From the NCBI GenBank assembly GCA_041674385.1, contig JBAYVU010000024.1, positions 1-48,914 of the forward strand: DNA of 48,914 nucleotides, given 5' to 3'. Position numbers and translations under genes: made by a program. Under the pieces are notes generated by a model, which saw only the letters and a program-made list of their open reading frames with translations, was not told the origin of the DNA and searched no databases. This document shows, piece after piece, positions 33,076 to 41,474 of this stretch (position 1 is its first letter; each line of letters opens with the position of its first letter). The stretch is from JACRAR01 sp041674385 (GTDB lineage: Bacteria > Pseudomonadota > Gammaproteobacteria > Burkholderiales > Rhodocyclaceae).

Positions 33076-33963
33076 ATGAAGTTCAAATTCTGGGGCGTGC
33101 GCGGCTCGATTGCTGTACCTGGTCCGCATACCGTCCGTTACGGCGGCAACACCACTTGTATCGAAGTGCGTGGCGACGACGGCACCTTGATCGTGCTGGA
33201 CGGCGGCACCGGGATTTTCGCATTGTCGCAGACGCTGTTGCGCGAACTGCCGATCAAGGCGCATCTGTTCATTACCCACAGTCACTGGGACCATATCCAA
33301 GGCCTGCCCTTTTTCATTCCTTTGTTTATTCCCGGCAATCGCGTGCGTTTGCATGGGGCTTTCGACCCGGTTTCGGGCAATGGTATCGAGCAGGTGATGG
33401 CGGTGCAGTTGCAATACAGCTACTTCCCCGTGCGCGAAGCGGAGATGAAAGCGGCCATAGAGTATGAAACCCTCACCATCGGGCAGACGGTCGAGATTGG
33501 CGATTGCCGGGTGACCAATACCTTGCTTAACCATCCGGTCATCGATTTCGGCTACCGCATCGAATGCAACGGCAAATCGCTGTTCTTCACCGGCGACCAC
33601 GAACCCTACTACAACATCTACGATCCGGGCGACGAGGACTATGCCGAATACCAGGCGCTGATCGAAGAAAAACAGGTCGCTGTGGACCAGGCGATGCGCG
33701 GTGTGGACGCCCTGATTGTCGACACTTCCTATACGCGCGAGGAATATCCCTCCAAGAAGGGTTGGGGACACGGCTATTACGACGCTTCGATCGCGATGGC
33801 CTTGCGTGTCGGGGCCAAGCGGCTGTATTGCACGCATCATGAACCGACGCGCAGCGACGACGAGCTCGAAGCCGTGTTTGCCGATGTCATGGCGCGCCAT
33901 GCCGCGCAACTGCAAGGTCTGGAAATCATTCTGGCGCGCGAGGGACTGGAGATCGAGCTGTAG
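33076..33963 (+). CDS. Metallo-beta-lactamase-fold hydrolase
   Basis: A 295-residue soluble MBL-fold protein beginning KFKFWGVRGSIAVPG and RYGGNTTCIEV, typical of a group often linked to signalling genes. The metal motif HSHWDH is at 68-73 (THSHWDH), with further ligands NHPV, TGDHEP and CTHHEP. Its pairing with an HDOD gene suggests a signalling or phosphodiesterase role; the substrate is unknown. Confidence 0.9.
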   Translation: MKFKFWGVRGSIAVPGPHTVRYGGNTTCIEVRGDDGTLIVLDGGTGIFALSQTLLRELPIKAHLFITHSHWDHIQGLPFFIPLFIPGNRVRLHGAFDPVSGNGIEQVMAVQLQYSYFPVREAEMKAAIEYETLTIGQTVEIGDCRVTNTLLNHPVIDFGYRIECNGKSLFFTGDHEPYYNIYDPGDEDYAEYQALIEEKQVAVDQAMRGVDALIVDTSYTREEYPSKKGWGHGYYDASIAMALRVGAKRLYCTHHEPTRSDDELEAVFADVMARHAAQLQGLEIILAREGLEIEL

Positions 33964-34093
33964 AGCCTTCGGCAAAGATGCCGTCCGCTCCCGGCGCATA
34001 TCGTTCTCCAGCATAAGCAAATAAGCCATCGGTCTTTGTCGTTCCTCGCACTTCGGCTATATTCGCGGCATTCGCCAATCTGGAGTATTCGCC

Positions 34094-35095
34094 ATGTATT
34101 GTTTGCCCCGTGCGCTTGCCGCGCTCCTGCTTGCCGCTGCCGTCAGCCTGCCGGCGCTGGCCGATACGGCCCTGCTCAATGTTTCCTACGACGTGGCGCG
34201 CGACGTCTTCAAGGACTACAACCCGCTGTTTCTGAAATACTGGCAGGCCAAGACCGGCGAGAAGGTCGAGATCAAGCAGTCGCACGCCGGTTCGACCAAG
34301 CAGGTGCGCGCGGTTGCCGACGGGCTGGAGGCCGATGTGGTGACGATGAATTCTCCCAACGACATCGACTTCCTCGCCGACAAGGGGCTGGTGAGCGAGC
34401 ACTGGAAGAAGGCGTTCCCCAACCTTGCCTCGCCCTATACCTCGACCATGATCTTCATCGTCCGCAAGGGCAATCCCAAGGCGATCAAGGACTGGAGCGA
34501 TCTGGTTAATCCCGGCATGCAGATCATCGTGCCGCACCCGAAGAATACCGGCAATGGCTGCAACACCTACCTCGCCGCCTGGGCCTATGCGCTCAGGCAG
34601 CCGGGCGGCAACGACAAGACGGCGCAGGAGTTCGTCGGCAAGCTGCTCAAGAATGCGCCGCTATTCGCCTCGGGCGGGCGCGACGCGACCACCACATTCA
34701 TGCAGCGCCGCATCGGCGACGTGCTGATCACCTTCGAGTGCGAGGCCGAACTGATCGCCAGGGAGTTCGGCAAGGGCGAATTCGAGCTGGTCTACCCCAG
34801 CCTCTCGGTGCAGACCGAGTTCCCGGTGGCGCTGGTCGAAAAAGTCGTCGACAAGAAGGGCACGCGCAAAGTGGCACAGGCGTACCTCGACTACCTGTGG
34901 TCGAAGGAAGGACAGGAAAACGCCGCGCAGAATTATTTGCGGCCGCGCGATGGCGAAGTGTTCAAAAAATATGCGGTGCAGTTTCCGGCAATCAAGACCT
35001 TCAGCGTCGATGAGGTTTTCGGCGGCTGGGGCAAAGCCTTCTCCACCCACTTCAAGGACGGCGGCAGCTTCGATCATATCTATCAGCTCAAGTAA
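34094..35095 (+). CDS. Sulfate/thiosulfate-binding periplasmic protein
   Basis: A 333-residue ABC-transporter binding protein, with signal peptide 1-23 (cleavage near ALADTALLN). The segment SHAGSTKQVRAVADGLEADVVTMN and VWFVRKGNPK-like IFIVRKGNPKAIKDWSDLV are family signatures of Sbp/CysP. The oxyanion is held by main-chain amides in the inter-lobe cleft. It opens the sulfate import operon. CTGGAG lies eight bases before the ATG. Sequence alone does not tell Sbp from CysP. Confidence 0.95.
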   Translation: MYCLPRALAALLLAAAVSLPALADTALLNVSYDVARDVFKDYNPLFLKYWQAKTGEKVEIKQSHAGSTKQVRAVADGLEADVVTMNSPNDIDFLADKGLVSEHWKKAFPNLASPYTSTMIFIVRKGNPKAIKDWSDLVNPGMQIIVPHPKNTGNGCNTYLAAWAYALRQPGGNDKTAQEFVGKLLKNAPLFASGGRDATTTFMQRRIGDVLITFECEAELIAREFGKGEFELVYPSLSVQTEFPVALVEKVVDKKGTRKVAQAYLDYLWSKEGQENAAQNYLRPRDGEVFKKYAVQFPAIKTFSVDEVFGGWGKAFSTHFKDGGSFDHIYQLK

Positions 35096-35146
35096 CCCGC
35101 TGCAACTTCCGGCACTGGCGGATTCCGGCAGGGTTTGCGCGATCTC

Positions 35147-35995
35147 ATGAATCAAAGTTCCTCACGCCGCGTGCTGCCGGGTTTCGGCCTGTCGCTCGGC
35201 TACGCGCTGTTCTATCTTTCGCTGCTGGTGCTTCTGCCGCTAGGGGCGCTCATCGCCAAGAGCGCGACGCTTTCGCCGCCGGCATTCTGGGAAATCGCCA
35301 CGAGCCAACGGGCGCTGGCCGCCTATCGCGTCAGCTTCGGTTGCGCGCTGCTTGCGGCGATGGTCAACGCCGTATTCGGCCTGATCGTGGCCTGGGTGCT
35401 GGTGCGCTACCGCTTTTACGGCAGACGCCTGGTCGATGCCCTGGTCGACCTGCCTTTCGCCCTGCCGACGGCGGTGGCCGGGATCACCCTGACCACGCTC
35501 TATGCCGGCACGGGCTGGATCGGCCGCCATCTTGAACCGGCCGGGCTGAAAGTGGCTTTCACGCCGCCGGGCATTGTCGTCGCGCTGATTTTTGTCGGCC
35601 TGCCGTTTGTCGTGCGCACCTTGCAGCCGGTCATCGAGGACATCGAGCCGGAGATCGAGGAGGCTGCGGCGATGCTCGGCGCCACGCGTTGGCAGACCTT
35701 CGTCAGGGTGCTCCTGCCGAGCATTTCCCCGGCGCTGCTGACCGGGTTTACGCTGGCCTTCGCGCGCTGCATCGGCGAATATGGTTCTGTCATATTCATC
35801 GCCGGCAATATGCCGCTGATTTCGGAAATCACGCCGCTGCTGATCATTTCCAAGCTCGATCAGTACGACCTGCCGGGCGCTACCGTGCTGGCGGTGGTCA
35901 TGCTGGTGATCTCGTTCCTGCTGCTGCTGGCCATCAACGGCTTGCAATGGCTGGGGGCCAACCGCCATTCGGGCCGGAAAGGCGGCCAGGCATGA
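35147..35995 (+). CDS. cysT: Sulfate ABC transporter permease CysT (CysU)
   Basis: A 282-residue inner-membrane permease with six helices. The EAA loop EEAAAMLGATRWQTFVRVLLPSI contacts CysA. FRALPTAVAGITLTTLYA-like LPFALPTAVAGITLTTLY is family-typical. I start at the ATG at 35147 (MNQSSSRRVLPGF); a TTG four codons upstream is less likely. The stop overlaps the start of cysW (ATGA). Confidence 0.94.
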   Translation: MNQSSSRRVLPGFGLSLGYALFYLSLLVLLPLGALIAKSATLSPPAFWEIATSQRALAAYRVSFGCALLAAMVNAVFGLIVAWVLVRYRFYGRRLVDALVDLPFALPTAVAGITLTTLYAGTGWIGRHLEPAGLKVAFTPPGIVVALIFVGLPFVVRTLQPVIEDIEPEIEEAAAMLGATRWQTFVRVLLPSISPALLTGFTLAFARCIGEYGSVIFIAGNMPLISEITPLLIISKLDQYDLPGATVLAVVMLVISFLLLLAINGLQWLGANRHSGRKGGQA

Positions 35996-36858
35996 ATTTC
36001 CGCGCCGCCACTGCCGAGCCGCGCGGGGTGCGCCTGGCGCTCATGGCGGTGGCGCTGGGCTTCCTGTTCTTCTTCCTGGGCCTGCCGTTGCTGGCGGTCT
36101 TCGTCGAAGCCTTCGCGCAGGGCCTGCCGGCCTACTGGACGGCGCTGGCCGAGCCGGAGACGCGTATGGCGATCTGGCTCACCATGCTCATCGCCGTCGT
36201 GGTGCTGCCCTTCAATATCCTGTTCGGCATCAGCGCGGCCTGGGCTGTCGCCAAGTTCGAGTTCCGTGGCAAAAGCTTGCTGCTGACGCTGATCGATCTG
36301 CCCTTCGCGGTCAGCCCGGTGGTTGCCGGCCTGCTCTTCATTCTCATCTTCGGTGCGCAGGGTTGGCTCGGTCCATGGCTGGCGGTGCACGACATCAAGA
36401 TCATCTTCGCCCTGCCCGGAATGATTATCGCGACGCTCTTCATCACCTTTCCCTATGTGGCGCGCGAGCTGATCCCGCTGATGCAGGCGCAGGGCAGGGA
36501 CGAGGAGGAGGCGGCCGTGTCGCTCGGCGCCACCGGCTGGCAACTGTTCCGCCGCGTCACCCTGCCCAACATCAAGTGGGGGCTGCTCTACGGCGTGATC
36601 CTTGCCAACGCCCGCGCCATGGGCGAGTTCGGCGCCGTATCGGTGGTCTCCGGCCATATCCGCGGCGAAACCAACACGCTGCCGCTGCACGTCGAAATTC
36701 TTTACAACGAGTACAACGCCATCGGCGCTTTTGCCGCCGCCTCGTTGCTGGCCTTGCTGGCGATCGTTACCCTGGTTGCCAAGACGCTGGTCGAGTGGCG
36801 CATGCAGCAGGAAACCGCGATGTTGAATGCCAGCCTGCCGCCGGAAAAAACGGAGTAA
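35992..36858 (+). CDS. cysW: Sulfate ABC transporter permease CysW
   Basis: A 288-residue permease with six helices and the EAA loop EEEAAVSLGATGWQLFRRVTLPNI. The N terminus MNFRAATAEPRGVRLALM follows the ATGA overlap with cysT. The C-terminal motif RGETNTLPLHVEILYNEYN is typical of CysW. It forms the membrane channel with CysT. Confidence 0.94.
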   Translation: MNFRAATAEPRGVRLALMAVALGFLFFFLGLPLLAVFVEAFAQGLPAYWTALAEPETRMAIWLTMLIAVVVLPFNILFGISAAWAVAKFEFRGKSLLLTLIDLPFAVSPVVAGLLFILIFGAQGWLGPWLAVHDIKIIFALPGMIIATLFITFPYVARELIPLMQAQGRDEEEAAVSLGATGWQLFRRVTLPNIKWGLLYGVILANARAMGEFGAVSVVSGHIRGETNTLPLHVEILYNEYNAIGAFAAASLLALLAIVTLVAKTLVEWRMQQETAMLNASLPPEKTE

Positions 36859-36861
36859 GTC

Positions 36862-37926
<1,065 letters not shown>

Positions 37927-37994
37927 CCGACATGCGGGATAGTTGGCATTGAGACTCATCCATAATAAAGCCTGGATTTTGTCGAAGACTGGAA

Positions 37995-38201
37995 ATGACG
38001 ATGGAAAACCGGCAGACCGAACTCGAAATCAAGTTGAGCTACCTCGAAGACCAGCTGGAAGAACTGAACCGCACGGTCTTTCGCCAGCAGCGGCAGATCG
38101 ACGAGTTGCAGCGCGAGCAGCGCAGCTTGCGGCAACAATTGCAGAACGTCCAATTCGATGAAGCCGCCAGCCTGAAAGAACAGATTCCTCCTCACTATTA
38201 G
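37995..38201 (+). CDS. slyX: SlyX family protein
   Basis: A 68-residue coiled-coil protein (ELEIKLSYLEDQLEELNRTVFRQQRQIDELQ, then PPHY at the end), diagnostic of SlyX. Function unclear even in E. coli. The ATG at 37995 is used; a second ATG two codons on is also possible. Confidence 0.92.
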   Translation: MTMENRQTELEIKLSYLEDQLEELNRTVFRQQRQIDELQREQRSLRQQLQNVQFDEAASLKEQIPPHY

Positions 38202-38234
38202 GGGGGCTAGCGCATGCACGCATCTCGAATAGCC

Positions 38235-38264
38235 CGTCGTTCCGGCGCAAGCCGGAACCCAGTA
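38235..38264 (+). repeat. REP-like palindrome before the GIY-YIG gene
   Basis: CGTCG followed by TTCCGGC-GCAA-GCCGGAA and CCCAGTAC. The same design (CGTC head, CCGGC-tetraloop-GCCGG stem, CCAGTAC tail) recurs at 48697. It sits 11 bases before the GIY-YIG start codon. Confidence 0.85.
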
Positions 38265-38274
38265 CAGTACGCTC

Positions 38275-38562
38275 ATGAAGCAACCATGTGTTTATATCCT
38301 TGCCAGCCGCCGGAACGGTACGCTCTACGTAGGCGTGACATCCAATCTTGTTCAACGCATCTGGCAACACAAAAACGACCTCGCGGCGGGTTTTACGAAG
38401 AAGTACCGTGTCCATACCTTGGTTTGGTTCGAGCAGCACGAGACGATGGAGTCGGCCATTGGCCGCGAGAAAGCGATCAAGGAATGGCAACGCGCATGGA
38501 AACTTGCACTTATCGAGGCCATGAACCCGCAGTGGCGCGACCTCTACAATGACATCATTTGA
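38275..38562 (+). CDS. GIY-YIG endonuclease-like protein
   Basis: A 95-residue single-domain GIY-YIG protein. VYILASRRNGTLYVGVT holds the two motif halves, followed by the Arg in LVQRIWQHK and the metal-binding Glu in GREKAIKEW. This is the short family (UPF0213/YhbQ-like), often present in many copies in betaproteobacterial genomes. Here it is enclosed by two inverted REP palindromes, which suggests it is part of a mobile or REP-linked unit. Substrate unknown. Confidence 0.9.
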   Translation: MKQPCVYILASRRNGTLYVGVTSNLVQRIWQHKNDLAAGFTKKYRVHTLVWFEQHETMESAIGREKAIKEWQRAWKLALIEAMNPQWRDLYNDII

Positions 38563-38576
38563 TGCGCTAGACTGAG

Positions 38577-38599
38577 CCCCGGCCTCCGCCGGGGCGACG
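38577..38599 (-). repeat. Inverted REP-like palindrome after the GIY-YIG gene
   Basis: CCCCGGC-CTCC-GCCGGGG followed by CGACG. Read on the minus strand this is the same CGTCG-stem design as at 38235, so the gene lies between two REPs in opposite orientation. It might also act as a weak terminator. Confidence 0.8.
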
Positions 38600-38805
38600 T
38601 TCTTTCTCCGGAATATGACGAAGAAAATGTGTGCAGACGCTAGATTAGTGAAGGTGAGGATACAGGGAGGAGCTTTGGGCTTAACCGACAGTGCCAACCG
38701 CTACGGCGAGCATGCTTACATCGTAGAAGTGAGGGGGCGAGCGGCCTTATCGCGAAACTCTCCTCGACTGCCGGGTTGGACGTTACTTCGGACTCGCGCC
38801 AGAAT

Positions 38806-39771
38806 TCAATCGGCATACTGGCCATTGTAGAAGCGGCAGCTATGTGCGCCAGGCGGGTATACCTGGCCTATCTTCAGCCACTTTTCACCAGCTACGGTTT
38901 GAATCTTGACAATTGGATCTTTGCGCTCGATTACCATGCCGCAATGGGTTTCGTCTCCAACCGCAACCTTTCTTCTGAATTGCGCTGCATAGGCATTACG
39001 CTGCTGTTGCTCGACGCGCTCTTGAGCCTCGCGTACTTGACGTAGCTTTATCTCCTGTTCTTCCTGTGTTTTGCGGGCTGCCTCTTTTTCTAAACTGACA
39101 CGCACACGCTCCTCGGAGGCCGTCCGAGCTGCAACCAGGCGTTCTTCCATCTGCTTCTTGAATTCAGGTGGCGCAACTGAATGCATGTAATCGAAGAAAG
39201 GCTGAGGATAACGTTCTACGGCCCCTATCGATTGGTTGCGCTGTCTCATCACCATTCCCGCGTCGACAAGCTCCTTGAGAAAAACAAGCTTCTTCTCAAC
39301 ATTGGAGGGAGTAACGCTGGATGGAGATATTCTTCCATACCCAGTAAATGGGAAGTCCTTTTCCCTTACTCCCTTGGCGTCGTACTCAGGCTTGTTTGGA
39401 TCGGCACCTGCACCTATCAACAGACGGAGAGTGCTTAATGCCGTGTCTTCATCGACATAATCTCTAGGATGCACATTCTCGGTACGCAGCAAATGGTGAA
39501 TGGGAGTGTACAAGTTCGAGTCGCATGACTTATCAGAGGCCAGTTTTACCATGCCTCTTAGCGATCCTCCTCTAACGCCGTAGCCGCAGCAGCCGTAAGC
39601 GTTAACATCCGCGCCTCTTGCGATCAGTTCCGGCACACGACCATATACGCCGCGTGATTCGCAGTTAGTGAAAACATTGATGAGTTCTTTCGTAGCGGCG
39701 TCGTCAGCACTTGCTGAGTTAATCCAAGACACTGCGAACAATATGGCGGCAACAAATCTTAGGTTACGCAT
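38806..39771 (-). CDS. Exported ankyrin-like protein with coiled-coil region
   Basis: About 320 residues. The ATG at 39771 is favoured because GGAAG lies six bases upstream; ATGs at 39777 and 39792 are alternatives. A signal peptide (MRNLRFVAAILFAVSWINSASA) is followed by ankyrin-like units (VPELIARGADVNAYG and LRLLIGAGADPNKPEYD), a long charged helical stretch around 200-275 rich in Glu, Gln and Arg, and a beta-rich end with two cysteines. Function unknown. Base composition is lower in GC than the neighbouring genes, which together with the adjacent toxin-like pair suggests an acquired patch. Confidence 0.75.
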   Translation of the reverse strand: MRNLRFVAAILFAVSWINSASADDAATKELINVFTNCESRGVYGRVPELIARGADVNAYGCCGYGVRGGSLRGMVKLASDKSCDSNLYTPIHHLLRTENVHPRDYVDEDTALSTLRLLIGAGADPNKPEYDAKGVREKDFPFTGYGRISPSSVTPSNVEKKLVFLKELVDAGMVMRQRNQSIGAVERYPQPFFDYMHSVAPPEFKKQMEERLVAARTASEERVRVSLEKEAARKTQEEQEIKLRQVREAQERVEQQQRNAYAAQFRRKVAVGDETHCGMVIERKDPIVKIQTVAGEKWLKIGQVYPPGAHSCRFYNGQYAD

Positions 39772-39859
39772 TCTCATCTTCCAATTAGTCATTGCAGGGC
39801 GCTGAAGAACGAAAGTGTTGTGGAAAAGAGCGATGGTTCTTGTGACGCCCAACTATATA

Positions 39860-40279
39860 TTAACGACAAAATTCTGAAGGTTTGAATCTATGGGTAGTAT
39901 GTTGCGCCTCGCGTTCGATGGCGTGCAAACGCATTGATTCCCATGCATTGATGTCATCGCCAAGGTCCATTACCACCTTCTGACCTGGCTGAATGTTTTG
40001 GAGGGATTGCTGCAAGGCTGATACGCACTTTTGCACCAGCTTCTTGCGGTTGGTCGGAATTACGATTGACGAAAGCCGAATTCCTTCAAAGCTCTGCTGG
40101 TAGTACATGTTTTTGTCGGCAGTAACGAGCACATCAAATTGTTCCTCGTTGGCCGCTCGTAACAGCTTTCCGTTCTTGACGTTTGCCCAGCCCATTTCCT
40201 GGGCAGTCGAAGCTTCACAAAACGAGGCAATCCAGCCTTTCAGTTGCCTTGGCAGGCACTCGTCAATCAGAACTCGCAT
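39860..40279 (-). CDS. DUF5615 PIN-like protein (probable toxin)
   Basis: A 139-residue protein starting MRVLIDECLPRQLKGWIA with the later VLVTADKNMYYQ, matching the DUF5615/Mut7-C-like PIN fold (acidic residues D6, E7 and the TAD motif). Usually the second gene of a pair with a DUF433 protein, as here. Its start overlaps the stop of that gene by one base. The likely role is a ribonuclease toxin; this is inference from pairing. Confidence 0.82.
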   Translation of the reverse strand: MRVLIDECLPRQLKGWIASFCEASTAQEMGWANVKNGKLLRAANEEQFDVLVTADKNMYYQQSFEGIRLSSIVIPTNRKKLVQKCVSALQQSLQNIQPGQKVVMDLGDDINAWESMRLHAIEREAQHTTHRFKPSEFCR

Positions 40280-40494
40280 CAGGCTGCTTTCCTAAGTTCA
40301 AGCAGCGATTCAGCCTGTTCGAGAGCGGCCAGTGCCTGTTCGCGCTTAAGCGTGGGGTAAGAGTCAAGGATTTCATCCAGCGTCAAGCCATCGGCCAAGT
40401 TCTCGAAAAGAACAGCGATGGGAACGCGTGTACCGGTAAAGACTGGCGTTCCACCAAGGATCTCAGGGTCGGTCGTTACAATGTTGGTATCCAT
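40279..40494 (-). CDS. DUF433 protein (probable antitoxin)
   Basis: A 71-residue DUF433 protein (ILGGTPVFTGTRVPIAVLFENLADGLTLDEILDSYPTL), a winged-helix-like fold. The ATG at 40494 is chosen because AAGGAGG lies four bases upstream, ruling out a longer reading. It probably neutralises the DUF5615 protein and represses the operon. Confidence 0.85.
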   Translation of the reverse strand: MDTNIVTTDPEILGGTPVFTGTRVPIAVLFENLADGLTLDEILDSYPTLKREQALAALEQAESLLELRKAA

Positions 40495-40528
40495 TTCAAC
40501 CTCCTTCATAATCACATGACACGGTTTC

Positions 40529-40558
40529 ACAATACCATTGCATCGGCGCGAAAAACAA
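40529..40558 (-). promoter_or_regulatory. Possible promoter of the DUF433/DUF5615 pair
   Basis: On the minus strand TTGTTT (40553-40558) and TATTGT (40529-40534) are 18 bases apart, 35 bases before the start codon. Plausible but not strong. Confidence 0.45.
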
Positions 40559-40621
40559 GTAAACAATCACGGAAATCGGATACCCGGTTGGCTTAGGTCG
40601 AACAGGCCATTGGTAAAGCGC

Positions 40622-41428
40622 TTACTGGCAAGAAGAGATAGAACCGGCATTACTCGCGATCACCGCAAGCATGCTTAACGATCCCATGTCGATCCCCTCG
40701 ACAGGAAACGTGACGGCATCGTCCGGCTGTTGCGTGCCGATGACGGCGAGCAGCGGCAGGTAGTGCTCGGGCGTCGGCACCGCCAGCCGAGCTTGCGGGT
40801 CGAGGTGAGGGTAGTCGATCAGCGCGGCGTGGCCATGCTGCTGCAAATTCGTCTTGACCTGTTGTTCGAAGCGGGCGGCCCAGTCATAGGGTGCGGCTGG
40901 CGTCTCCCACTGGATCATCCCAAGGTTGTGCACCACGTTGCCGCTGCCGAGGATCAGCACGCCTTCCTCGCGCAGCGGGGCCAGTTGCTGGCCGAGCCGG
41001 TAATGGAATTCGTGCGGCTGGCGGCGGTCCAGCGATAGCTGCACCACGGGAATATCCGCGCCGGGATACATCTGCGCCAGCACCGACCAGGTGCCGTGAT
41101 CCAGCCCCCACGCCTGGTCCGCAGTAACGTTCAAGGACTGGAGCAGTGCCTGGATGCGCGCCGCCAAAGTCGGGCTGCCCGGAGCCGGATATCGGAATTC
41201 GAACAGCGCCTGCGGAAAGCCGCCGAAGTCATGAATGGTTTCGGGCGCCGCCATCGCGGTCACCGCGAGCTTGGGTACATACCAGTGCGCCGAGATCGCG
41301 AGGATCGCCCGCGGCCGCGGCAAGGACTGGCCGAGCGCCCGCCAGGCCCGCGTGTAGCGGTTGTCCTCGAGGGTGTTCATCGGGCTGCCGTGGCCGACGA
41401 ACAGGGCGGGCTGGCGGGTTGTCTGCAT
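40622..41428 (-). CDS. ygiD: DODA-type extradiol aromatic ring-opening dioxygenase (YgiD-like)
   Basis: A 268-residue class III extradiol dioxygenase family protein. Metal ligands are seen in LFVGHGSPMNTLE, ISAHWYVP and VHNLGMI / LDHGTWSVL. It resembles E. coli YgiD, a 4,5-DOPA dioxygenase, though the natural substrate is unknown. It stands alone between the toxin-like pair and ettA. Confidence 0.93.
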   Translation of the reverse strand: MQTTRQPALFVGHGSPMNTLEDNRYTRAWRALGQSLPRPRAILAISAHWYVPKLAVTAMAAPETIHDFGGFPQALFEFRYPAPGSPTLAARIQALLQSLNVTADQAWGLDHGTWSVLAQMYPGADIPVVQLSLDRRQPHEFHYRLGQQLAPLREEGVLILGSGNVVHNLGMIQWETPAAPYDWAARFEQQVKTNLQQHGHAALIDYPHLDPQARLAVPTPEHYLPLLAVIGTQQPDDAVTFPVEGIDMGSLSMLAVIASNAGSISSCQ

Positions 41429-41474
41429 GCGCGTCAGTAGCCTGGCATTAATACGCTAGACCCAACTTCGGGCA

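Noticed and set aside
38615..38830. Small plus-strand frame between the GIY-YIG and ankyrin-like genes
   Set aside because: No ribosome site, composition unlike a real protein, and it runs into the end of the opposite gene.
39847..39853. Second integron core site (GTTGGGC on the minus strand) upstream of the ankyrin-like gene
   Set aside because: The 7-base degenerate motif is expected many times by chance and no matching partner box lies at attC distance; the site would also overlap the end of the DUF5615 gene.
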